NCBI GenBank assembly: GCA_036794395.1
Contig: DAIRGS010000051.1
Coordinates: 1 to 31,744 of the forward strand
Length of the DNA: 31,744 nt
Origin: DASXMX01 sp036794395
GTDB taxonomy: Bacteria > Planctomycetota > Phycisphaerae > Tepidisphaerales > Tepidisphaeraceae
Direction: 5' to 3'
Shown in pieces: positions 7,861 to 15,800 of this stretch (within the stretch, counting starts at the first letter, position 1; each line of letters starts with the position of its first letter). The translations under genes and the position numbers were made by a program. The notes below the pieces were generated by a model that did not search any database, was not told where the DNA came from, and was given only the letters and a program-made list of their open reading frames with translations.

Positions 7861-8712
7861 TCACTTTGTTTCGGCCTGCACCCGCCGGCGGAGTTCCTGG
7901 TGGAGGGCGAGGGTGATCGGCCCGCAGCGGGCCTGGCCGATGTAGCGGTCGTTCCAGCGGGCAACCCAGGAGACTTCGCGGGTGGTGCTGGTGATAAACA
8001 GCTCGGTGGCGCGGATGGCTTCTTCTTCCACATACGCCCGCTCGTCGACCTCGATGTTGAGCGTGGCGGCGCAGTCCAGCAGCACGGCACGGGTAATCCC
8101 CGGAAGCACTTTTGATCCGATGGGATGGGTGATGAGCTTGCCACCGATGACGGCAAAAAGGTTGCTGGCCGAGCATTCGGTGATAACCCCGCCATCGATA
8201 AACACCGCTTCATCCGCGCCGCTGGCCACAGCTTTGTTCTTCGCCAGCACGTTGGGAAGCAGGGCAATGGATTTGATCCAGCAGCGGCGCCAACGGTCGT
8301 CGGAAACGGCCATGAGTTTGACGCCTTCACCTTCGCCAGGCATCTGGGGCGGCGGCAGGGGGCGGGCGTAGAACAGCAGCGTGGGCTTTGTGTTTTCGGG
8401 GAACAGATGGTTGCGCGGAGCGGCGCCACGGGTGAGCTGGAGGTAGATCATGCCGTCGCCGACATCGGATTTGGCAATCAGCTTGCGAATTTCCGAAGCC
8501 AGGGCGTTCGAATCAAGCGGGGCGGCCAGATCAATTCCCGCGGCCGACTGGGCCAAACGGGCCAGGTGCTGATCGAGGGTGAAAGGTTTCCCTCCATACA
8601 GGCGGATCACCTCATAAACGCCATCGGCAAATTGGAACCCGCGGTCCTCGACGCCAATGCGCGCCTCGGACATGGGGATGATTTCGCCATTAAGCCAGAT
8701 CCAGTCGGTCAT
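7861..8712 (-). CDS. dat: Class IV aminotransferase, D-amino-acid transaminase-like
   Basis: This 283-residue PLP enzyme is of fold type IV. The catalytic lysine is K147 in CWIKSIALLPNV, the cofactor-binding Glu is E179 in GVITECSASN, and the phosphate-binding region is PGITRAVLL. Features favouring D-amino-acid transaminase over branched-chain aminotransferase are DGVYEVIR at 30-37 and RGAAPRNH at 95-102, whose Arg and His match the substrate carboxylate trap of the D-specific enzymes. Such enzymes interconvert D-Ala, D-Glu and 2-oxo acids and can supply D-Glu for peptidoglycan. 4-amino-4-deoxychorismate lyase is a less likely alternative. The ATG at 8712 gives a standard N-terminus. The gene is divergent from ubiE, starting 135 bases away. 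Confidence 0.85.
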   Translation of the reverse strand: MTDWIWLNGEIIPMSEARIGVEDRGFQFADGVYEVIRLYGGKPFTLDQHLARLAQSAAGIDLAAPLDSNALASEIRKLIAKSDVGDGMIYLQLTRGAAPRNHLFPENTKPTLLFYARPLPPPQMPGEGEGVKLMAVSDDRWRRCWIKSIALLPNVLAKNKAVASGADEAVFIDGGVITECSASNLFAVIGGKLITHPIGSKVLPGITRAVLLDCAATLNIEVDERAYVEEEAIRATELFITSTTREVSWVARWNDRYIGQARCGPITLALHQELRRRVQAETK

Positions 8713-8829
8713 ACATCACCTCGACTACGATTCACTTGCACGATGGTCCCTCATCGTGCGGATCGCAGGTTGGTTCCATCTTCGCGATGGTTCAAGAGAA
8801 TTGAAAACAGCATTCCCGGGTACTTTGAA

Positions 8830-8835
8830 TATAAT
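8830..8835 (+). promoter_or_regulatory. Possible -10 box upstream of ubiE
   Basis: A perfect TATAAT lies 12 bases before the ubiE ATG, which would give a very short leader. The only good -35-like hexamer, TTGAAA at 8801-8806, is 23 bases upstream, too far for a standard sigma-70 promoter. Confidence 0.25.
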
Positions 8836-8847
8836 CGGCCAGAATAC

Positions 8848-9711
8848 ATGGTTTCTACTGATACAACGACCCCGGACCCTGCCGATTCCCCCGCCTGGGA
8901 CGAAACGCTGCTGAAGAACCCGCATGCCGTGTCCGATAAGCGGAGCCGGGTGCAGCGGATGTTCGCGGCCATTGCGCCCAGTTACGACCTGAATAACCGG
9001 CTTCACAGCCTGTGGATGGATCAACTCTGGCGAAAAAAAGCGGTCAATCTCGCACAGGTTAAACCGGACGACACCATCCTCGATGTCGCCTGCGGTACCG
9101 GTGATCTGACCGAGCAGTTCTACTTTGAAGTAAGCGAGCGTGACCGCAAAGTCGTCACACCTCGCCCTCGGCAGGTCGTCGGCCTCGATTTCACGTTTGA
9201 AATGCTTCAGATCGCCCGCAGGAAGTTCACCACGATCACCCAAACCTGGAGCCACCAGTATTCGACCGAGGTGAATCCCAACAGCAGCGACGTGCCTTAC
9301 ATTAACGGCGACGCCCAGTCTCTCCCGCTGCCGGACGAATTTTGCGATGTGGTCTCTATCGCCTTCGGTATCCGCAACGTTGCCGATCCTGCCATTGCAA
9401 TCCGCGAGTTCTATCGCGTGTTGCGGCCTGGAGGCCGACTGGTCATTCTCGAGTTTTCGCTCCCAACCCAACCCGTCCTTCGCGGGCTGTACAACTTCTA
9501 TTTTCGAAAGATCCTGCCCCGGACCGCGACATTGATCAGCGGCGACAAGACGGGTGCTTATAAGTACCTTCCAGAATCCGTAAATACGTTTATCGGGCGA
9601 GATCAAATGACCCAGATGATGCACGACGCCGGCTTTGCGGAAGTGAAGCAATTCCCCATGACTTTTGGCGTGTGCGTGTGCTACCGGGGGATTAAATCGA
9701 AATTGACGTAG
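8848..9711 (+). CDS. ubiE: UbiE/MenG quinone C-methyltransferase
   Basis: This 287-residue class I SAM-dependent methyltransferase is of the UbiE/COQ5 family; it methylates demethylmenaquinone (or the ubiquinone precursor) in the last steps of respiratory quinone synthesis. Visible motifs are FAAIAPSYDLNNRLHSLW near residues 39-56, the SAM loop DVACGTGD at 79-86, NGDAQSLPLPD, FGIRNV at 173-178, and the C-terminal family signature DKTGAYKYLPESVNTF. Compared with the roughly 250 residues usual for the family, there is an insert of about 30 residues around 95-145 between the SAM loop and the next strand. The ATG at 8848 is chosen; the longer open frame reading in from 8125 only shadows the transaminase gene. 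In a planctomycete, menaquinone is the likely product (MenG role). Confidence 0.92.
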   Translation: MVSTDTTTPDPADSPAWDETLLKNPHAVSDKRSRVQRMFAAIAPSYDLNNRLHSLWMDQLWRKKAVNLAQVKPDDTILDVACGTGDLTEQFYFEVSERDRKVVTPRPRQVVGLDFTFEMLQIARRKFTTITQTWSHQYSTEVNPNSSDVPYINGDAQSLPLPDEFCDVVSIAFGIRNVADPAIAIREFYRVLRPGGRLVILEFSLPTQPVLRGLYNFYFRKILPRTATLISGDKTGAYKYLPESVNTFIGRDQMTQMMHDAGFAEVKQFPMTFGVCVCYRGIKSKLT

Positions 9712-9735
9712 CTCGCCAGGAGCATTGACTTCATC

Positions 9736-9844
9736 GTGACACGGGCTTCCAGCCCGTGCGGGGAAGCTTGGGTTGGTGGAACTGTAGGAGTTTTCGCCTT
9801 TTTGGCGCGGCGCATCGCCCACACGGGCTGGAAGCCCGTGTCAC
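9736..9844. repeat. REPIN-like pair of identical 23-bp inverted repeats
   Basis: The 23 bases at 9736-9758 (gtgacacgggcttccagccc then gtg) recur exactly inverted at 9822-9844, 63 bases apart. Each arm is itself a hairpin: cacgggct, loop TCC, agcccgtg. Related single hairpins are at 17323-17342 and 18942-18960. It lies between the convergent ubiE and PilZ genes and may also terminate transcription. Confidence 0.85.
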
Positions 9845-9891
9845 AACTAAGCGTGACCGGAGGGTTGCGAGCCCTCAGTTTTCAAACTCTA

Positions 9892-10230
9892 TTAGATCGC
9901 TTTTCGGAACTGCACGGCCATCTCATAACGGCCATTGCTGAGCGGCCTTGACCGCACAACCTCGCACTGGTGGCGCGTCGTGCGGTTTCCATGGGCGGCG
10001 ACTTCGATCTCGCACATCTGGCCCACCGACAAAGGTTCGCGGAGCAGGAACGACACGCCGCTGAAGGACAGGTCGCGTGTGAGAATCTCAAACGTGCGCT
10101 GCCCGCCCAACCCATCCGGCACACCCAGAACAGCCCGGCTGTGCATCGGCTTGCGGTTGTCGCGGCGGCGATCTCGTTCGGTTAAAGCAACTCCCCGAGG
10201 AGGCGGGCGAAGCGGAACTTGCGGTACCAT
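9892..10230 (-). CDS. PilZ-domain protein
   Basis: This roughly 112-residue protein is essentially a single PilZ domain, a family that binds cyclic di-GMP. The two ligand motifs are visible: the Arg-rich segment ERDRRRDNR near the N-terminus (RxxxR) and DLSFSGVSF (D/NxSxxG). The rest has the expected beta-barrel pattern, ending near RYEMAVQF. The ATG at 10230 is preceded by AAGGA with suitable spacing and is preferred over ATG 10236 or the frame's upstream start at 10281. No effector domain is attached, so it probably acts as a small c-di-GMP adaptor. The neighbours (ubiE, DNA methyltransferase) do not suggest a partner. Confidence 0.8.
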   Translation of the reverse strand: MVPQVPLRPPPRGVALTERDRRRDNRKPMHSRAVLGVPDGLGGQRTFEILTRDLSFSGVSFLLREPLSVGQMCEIEVAAHGNRTTRHQCEVVRSRPLSNGRYEMAVQFRKAI

Positions 10231-10635
10231 AATCATCCTTGCGATCGGAACTATGCTGGGTTGCGATCCATCAAAACCCAACGCCCTCGAACGCGGCCCG
10301 ATCCACGTCGGCCCTGAATACGCGCGGAGGCGATTTCAAAACCAAGTCAACAAATATGAATTGCCTACATGCTCCCACAGCCCCGTGGGAACCCTTCTGA
10401 TATGCCGGAACAGCCTCAACACACGGCGTCTGCACAACACGGCCACTCAAACTGCCCGTCCTTCGGCGTGCGCGGAAGTAACTACTGCGGGCGCAAACTC
10501 ACCTGCGTTTTTAAATGCTTAAAATAAGCCCCGAATGCCAATAGGATTGTGCCGTAGAGTCCGGTAATTTCAAGGCCTGCCGCTTTAAAAAATTTCGCGG
10601 CTTCGTTTTTTTTGCCCGTCAGCCATGAGTTCTCC
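10231..10635. other. Gene-free interval between divergent PilZ and methyltransferase genes
   Basis: About 400 bases carry no supportable gene. The only structure seen is a short hairpin at 10371-10388 (tcccac with gtggga). Both flanking genes start from this interval, so their promoters must lie in it, but I could not identify them with confidence. Confidence 0.4.
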
Positions 10636-11346
10636 ATGACCCCGAAGCGACCGACACCCTTCAAAAAACCACCCTTGCGGATCCAGCCCACCACCCTCTG
10701 GGACTATCCGTCCCAGCACTATGGGCCCGGCGTTCAAGGCGATCCGAACTACAAAGGCGCCACCCCAAGTTACATCGTCTGGAACCTGCTCCAACGCTAT
10801 ACAAAAACCGGCGATCTGGTGGTAGATCCCTGTGCCGGCAGCGGAACCACGCTCGACGTCGCCCGCGATCTGGGCCGGAGGGCTCTGGGGTATGATGTTC
10901 ACCCCACCCGCAAAGACATCTTCCGCGTCGACGCCCGCAAGCTGCCGCCTGAGCTGACCGCCAAGGCCGATTTCGTGTTCATCGATCCGCCGTACTCTAC
11001 CCATCTCGATTACGGCCCCGACGCTCGCGACATCGGCAAACTCGACGCCGCCGGCGGCAAATACTACGAAGCGATGGAACAAGTCATCCGCGAAATCCAC
11101 CGCGTGCTCAAGCCGGGCCGGCATATGGGGCTTTACGTGAGCGATTCCTACGTGAACGGAAAAGGCTTCTACGCCATCGGCTTCGAACTGTTCAAGATTC
11201 TGCAAAAATACCTGGAGCCGGTGGACATCGTAACCGTCGTCCGCCACAACAAAACCCTCGAAATGGGCAACTACCGCAAGGCCGCGGAGGAGGGGAATTT
11301 CTATTTGAGGGGGTTTAATTACCTTTTCATCATGCGTAAAAAATAG
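10636..11346 (+). CDS. Orphan DNA (amino) methyltransferase, N4/N6 family
   Basis: This 236-residue SAM-dependent DNA methyltransferase should modify the exocyclic amino group of adenine or cytosine. The SAM motif DPCAGSGTT is at residues 64-72 and the catalytic motif DPPY at 117-120. Motif I precedes motif IV, unlike the beta class. The N-terminus has LWDYPSQHYG, seen in a family of small stand-alone methyltransferases. At 236 residues there is little room for a separate target-recognition domain. The ATG at 10636 is chosen over a TTG at 10612. No restriction endonuclease is adjacent, so a housekeeping or regulatory methylation role is as likely as restriction-modification. A toxin-antitoxin pair follows about 95 bases downstream. 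Confidence 0.85.
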   Translation: MTPKRPTPFKKPPLRIQPTTLWDYPSQHYGPGVQGDPNYKGATPSYIVWNLLQRYTKTGDLVVDPCAGSGTTLDVARDLGRRALGYDVHPTRKDIFRVDARKLPPELTAKADFVFIDPPYSTHLDYGPDARDIGKLDAAGGKYYEAMEQVIREIHRVLKPGRHMGLYVSDSYVNGKGFYAIGFELFKILQKYLEPVDIVTVVRHNKTLEMGNYRKAAEEGNFYLRGFNYLFIMRKK

Positions 11347-11441
11347 CGACCGTAAACGCGACAACTCCATCTAAAACCGCCGTTCAAATAAATGGTTATC
11401 TCAGTTTTGACAACGTATCATGCGCACTAACGGAGATCGTC

Positions 11442-11675
11442 ATGACGCTCGCGGAACTGGAAATTCGGGTGGCAACCCTTGAGCAGAAGCTATCGCATCT
11501 TGGGGGGAAGGTTGATGGTCCGGCTTCGGCAGATATTAATGCCTGGATCGATCAGGTCCACGGCACCTTCCAAAACGACAAAACCTATCGCCAAGCCGCG
11601 CGTTTAGGATCTGAATGGCGTAAGTCCCACCGTCGCCGTGCCGGATCGCGCTCGCGGAAAATCGCGGGCAAATGA
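11442..11675 (+). CDS. Putative antitoxin paired with VapC-like toxin
   Basis: This 77-residue protein begins with a predicted coiled coil (LAELEIRVATLEQKLSHL) and ends in a strongly basic tail (RKSHRRRAGSRSRK). The ATG has GGAG at a good distance (11432-11435). Its stop overlaps the start of the PIN toxin by four bases (ATGA), the usual arrangement of type II toxin-antitoxin operons. The middle (INAWIDQVHGTFQNDKTYRQA) resembles short C-terminal toxin-wrapping segments of antitoxins. No DNA-binding fold can be assigned, so autoregulation is inferred from the family only. Confidence 0.7.
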   Translation: MTLAELEIRVATLEQKLSHLGGKVDGPASADINAWIDQVHGTFQNDKTYRQAARLGSEWRKSHRRRAGSRSRKIAGK

Positions 11676-12103
11676 TCCTCCTCGATACGGATATTTTCAG
11701 TCTTTTGGAGCTTCCAGATTCACTGGAATATGCGCATCTCCGCGCACGAATAGCGCAACTGGACCCCGCTCAACCGGTTGCCACCACAGTGATAACTTAC
11801 GAGGAACAATCGCGTGGGCGGCTTGCCGCCGTCAACGCCGCGCGTACCCCTCAAACACTCGAACAAGCTTATGCGCATTTGCGGCAGCACGTCCTGAACT
11901 ACAGCAAAATCCCCATTATTGGCTTCGACGAAGCGGCCGCCCGAGCAGCCGCGACTCTTCGGAAATCCAGGCTGCGTCTTGGCACGATGGATATCCGAAT
12001 CGCGGCTATCGCGCTGACGAACAACGCGCTGCTTCTTTCACGTAACCTGCGCGATTTTCGGCGTGTGCCTGAGCTCCGCGTCGATGATTGGACCGCCGAG
12101 TAA
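11672..12103 (+). CDS. vapC: PIN-domain ribonuclease toxin, VapC family
   Basis: This 143-residue single PIN domain cleaves RNA in a Mg2+-dependent way in the VapC family. The acidic metal-binding residues are visible: D5 (LLDTDIFS), E44 or E45 (ITYEEQ), D107 (GTMDIRIAA) and the C-terminal polar set around N125/D128 (SRNLRDF). The length is normal for VapC. It overlaps the antitoxin by four bases. The motif order, with GTMDIRIAAIAL followed by LLSRNLRDF, is classic VapC. The gene appears complete and the active site intact, so the pair is probably functional. Confidence 0.88.
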   Translation: MILLDTDIFSLLELPDSLEYAHLRARIAQLDPAQPVATTVITYEEQSRGRLAAVNAARTPQTLEQAYAHLRQHVLNYSKIPIIGFDEAAARAAATLRKSRLRLGTMDIRIAAIALTNNALLLSRNLRDFRRVPELRVDDWTAE

Positions 12104-12224
12104 CCTCTAGATTGACTACTGCTTTTTTGGCGGCTTTAGAAATCGAAAAGAGTCCAAACAGCCGACGCTTTGCGCTTCGATCACGCTAAACAGTCCCGGC
12201 CTCGATATTAGCTTTGGAGAACCT

Positions 12225-12602
12225 ATGGCCATCGACCTCGCCATTCTTTATGAAATCCTTCGAGACATTGCCATTACGGGCCGAAAATTTCACTATTCGG
12301 ATCTTTCTACCGAGTATCACCGCCACACCGGCGAATGGCACGAGCCGCATGGGACCTGGGATGGTCCCCTTGGTGAGATCAACATCCGCGCCTATGAACA
12401 TGCCCCCAAGTTGCCGCCGTTGTCTGCGGTCGTGACATTGAAACCAGAGAATCCGGGTGACCAGTCGGAGCCAGGAGGATTGTTCTGGGGATCGTCTCCT
12501 GGCGTGCCTTCAAAGCCGCGCAGCAAAGATGAGCGTTTTCTCTGTTGGGCGGCCATTCTTCGGCAGGTCTATGATGCCGAGTGGCCGCCCACCCTTGCAT
12601 AA
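12225..12602 (+). CDS. Hypothetical 125-residue protein
   Basis: I do not recognise a family. The frame has coding-like composition and a good ribosome binding site (GGAG at 12214-12217, six bases before the ATG). It begins with a helix (AIDLAILYEILRDIA) and continues with a mixed region containing ATG-proximal His/Trp residues (YHRHTGEWHEPHGTWDGPLG), then a core VVTLKPENPG and a C-terminal CWAAILRQVYDAEWPP. No signal peptide or membrane segment is seen, so it is probably cytoplasmic. It follows the toxin-antitoxin pair after 121 bases and could be a third cargo gene of that region. Confidence 0.6.
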   Translation: MAIDLAILYEILRDIAITGRKFHYSDLSTEYHRHTGEWHEPHGTWDGPLGEINIRAYEHAPKLPPLSAVVTLKPENPGDQSEPGGLFWGSSPGVPSKPRSKDERFLCWAAILRQVYDAEWPPTLA

Positions 12603-12646
12603 CGGTGCCAATGACAAAGTTGCGGGGTAGGGAAGTAAATTCCCAC

Positions 12647-12850
12647 CTATCGGCGCTCCTCGATCAGTTGCTCGGAGAGCGGCTTGCCAATGATCTGCAC
12701 TGCCTTTGGGTTAGGTTGCCGGGGCCGAAGAGGGCGGGCGCGTCCAATTCCAAGTTCACGCATCATTTGGCCAAACTGATCGACCGATTCGAGTTGAAGC
12801 TCAGCGTCCATTTTAGCGCGAAGTTCACGCTGCTGTTCTGGCGAAAGCAT
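12647..12850 (-). CDS. Small hypothetical protein, 67 residues
   Basis: The frame reads MLSPEQQRELRAKMDAELQL and continues with DQFGQMMRELGI, an amphipathic helical N-terminus, then a basic, Pro-rich stretch (RARPLRPRQPNPK). The ATG at 12850 is preferred over a GTG at 12856. No Shine-Dalgarno is visible. Its composition is plausible for a real small gene. It is downstream of the large TPR/GT41 gene in the same direction (41 bases between them), so it may be cotranscribed. Function unknown. Confidence 0.4.
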   Translation of the reverse strand: MLSPEQQRELRAKMDAELQLESVDQFGQMMRELGIGRARPLRPRQPNPKAVQIIGKPLSEQLIEERR

Positions 12851-12891
12851 TTGCACATGGTATGCGATTCAGCGTTCGAGTGCGGAGTTGA

Positions 12892-15800
12892 TTATGACCC
12901 TTGCGCCGAACACCATCGCCGCCAGCAATGGCGGTAGGCCGCCTCGACGTCTCGGGTAAATTTTGCGGCGTTCATCAAGGGCGAGGATTGCATTCTGCCG
13001 CGGACGGAAGCTCGAAATGCTTCAAGCTTCTGGAGATCATTTGCCAGGGCGACGGCTCGATTTAAATAGTCATTGCTGTCGCGGGCGATCCATTCAGCCA
13101 GCCCGGCGTTGGAAAGAATGCTCACACCCGCTCGCGAAACGTGTGTTCGCCCCGGCATCGTGATGAGCGGCACTCCCATGTAAAGCGCATCGCAGGTGGT
13201 CGTACCGCCGCCGAAGGGAAACGGATCGAGCGCGATGTCGATTCTGTTGTATTGCTGGAGATATTGCTCGGCTGGGATAACGGCGCTGAACTCGATCCTG
13301 TCGGGTGACACGCCGCCGGCCGCGAAATAATCGCGGGTTTGTTGGCGATGAATGCCTTCATAAGCGTGCAGGATCAGCCGCGAACGTGGCACCGCCTGGA
13401 GAATCTTCCGCCACAATTCGAGCACCCCCGCATTCACTTTGGAAAAATTGTTGAGGCACCCAAATGTCACCACGCCGTTCGCCAGCGCGGGGACCGGGCC
13501 GATCGCCGGCACGTTGTCGGGCGCCTGGTAGCACCAGAAGGTGCCAATCCGAATGGGTTTCTCCACAAAAACCGATTCATCCTTGCCGGGCGGATCCAGA
13601 TAAGGATCGGTGAGCCGATAGTCGATGGCACGCAATCCGGTTGTGCCGGCGTACGCGAGATAACTGATCTGCACCGGCGCCGGCTTGTGAGCGAAAACGA
13701 TGAGCCGCGAGCCGCCCGTGTGCATTGAAAGATCAACAAGAATATCGATCCCGTCGTCGTAAATCGTTTTGGCGAGTTGCGCATCGTTCAGGGGAAGCCC
13801 ATCCCGCCAGGCATGTGCGGCCGATCGAAACATCTCGGTGATCTCATCCGCCAGGGCAATCGACGCATAACAGTACAACTCGAACTGCGTGCGATCATGG
13901 TTCGAAAAAAGCGGCAACAGGAAGCGCCCGACCGCATGCTCGCGAAAATCGGGCGAGACATAACCGATCCGCAATTTGCGATCGGGATCTCGATTATTGG
14001 GATGCGATGTCAATGCCTGCACCCGCGGCAGAACGTATTCCCGCTCCCACTGTGCGTGCTCGGCGGCGATGTGCTGATCCGAATAGTTGGGACTGAAATT
14101 GACTGAAAACAGCAGGTTGTGATTAGCCGTCAGCGTGGTGTCGAACGGGCGGGCTTTGCGGTAGTACTCGATCGCCTCATCCACTTTGCCGCGGGATGCG
14201 TTGATGTTTCCCAGGTTCATCAGCGCGATTGGGGAATTGGGGTTAATCGCCAGCGCCCGAAAGGCAAGATCGGACGCTTCGTCGAGCCGTCCCGCATTGC
14301 GCAACGCAGTTCCCAAACTGGCCAGCGCATCGGGAAAGTTTGGATTCAGCTCGACGGCGCGCGTAAATGCCGCGATCGCTTCATCCGATCTGCCCAACTC
14401 GCTGAGCGCGATCCCCATGTTGTTAAACGGCTCTGGATATTCCGGGCTGAGCGCGATCACTTCCCGATAGGCTTCGATGGATTGCTCGAGCTTCCCCTGG
14501 CCAAATACTGCATTGGCGAGATGGAACCGGACCTCCGGCCAATCTGGCCGCAGTTCGATGGCCTGCCGGTAGGCGGCTTCGGCCGCTGCGAAATCTCCTT
14601 GCCGTTCCAGGGCGATTCCCCTCGCATTGAGTTCCTCGGCCGTGGGTAATAGTGGAGTCGCGCGCGAGCCTGTGGATGTTGCCGGAGATTGACGCCACGT
14701 CTCCCACATGCGCACGAACGCCGATTCCATATCCCGCGCAAACCCCGTTGAATCCGTCAAGGCCGAGCCGCGCATCCGCTGCCTGAGGCTCGCTCGAATA
14801 CTCTGAAGCCGCGGCAAGTCCGACGCCAGTCCCGCTGCAATCTGCACATATTGATCGGCGTCGCGGGAGATTAGCTCCGTCATCCCCAGGTTTGAGAGCA
14901 CGCTCGCACCCCCGCGCGATACGGGAGTCCGCCCCGCCAGCGTCACCACCGGCACGCCCATCCACGCGGCATCGCAACTGGTCGTGCCTCCAGGATATGG
15001 AAACGGATCGAGCGCCACATCAATCCGGCCATACGTCCCCAGATACTCAGTCATGGGAACAAAGCCCACGAATTCAATTCGATCGCCTTCAATTCCAAGA
15101 GCCGCGAAACGCTCCTTGATTTGCTCGCGATGCGTTCCGGTGTGGGAATGCACGATCAGACGCGAGCCCGGCACGCGTTTCAGCAGGGCGCACCATGTCT
15201 GAATCGTCGGCCCGGAAACCTTGCTGAAATTATTGAGGCAGCCAAAGGTGACGTACCCCTTGGACAGCGCTGGCGTCGGTACCACATCCGGCGCATCGGT
15301 TGCAGGGATATAGCACCAATAGGAGCGCAACCTCATAGGTTTTTCAACGTAGTACTGCTGCTCGTCATCATTCGGATCGAGATAGGGATCGGTCAGCCGG
15401 TAGTCGATCGCCTCAGAGCCAGTCGTTCCGCAGTACGCGAGGTAGGTCACCTGAACCGGCGCCGGCTTGCGGCCGAACACCATCATCCTGCTGCCATCCA
15501 GATGCATCGCCAGATCGACCAGGATGTCAATCTTGTCTTCTCGCACCAGTTCGGCCATCCGCTCATCGGGCATGCCCACCGTGCGGCGCCACACATCCGT
15601 GTAGCGTTTGAGTTCGTTGGTGAGGAACGACTCCATCCGCACGTCCGAATAGCAATAAATCTCGAACTTGCTGTGATCGTGATGTTTCAGCAGGGGCCAC
15701 ATGAACCGCCCGACGGGATGCTCGCGAAAATCGGGAGACACATAACCGATCCGCAGCCGTCGGCCCGGCGTGCGATCGTTGTCATGAGGGCGGTGTGTCG

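Noticed and set aside
8125..8847. N-terminal extension of the ubiE frame
   Set aside because: It overlaps the transaminase gene antisense; the UbiE fold starts after ATG 8848.
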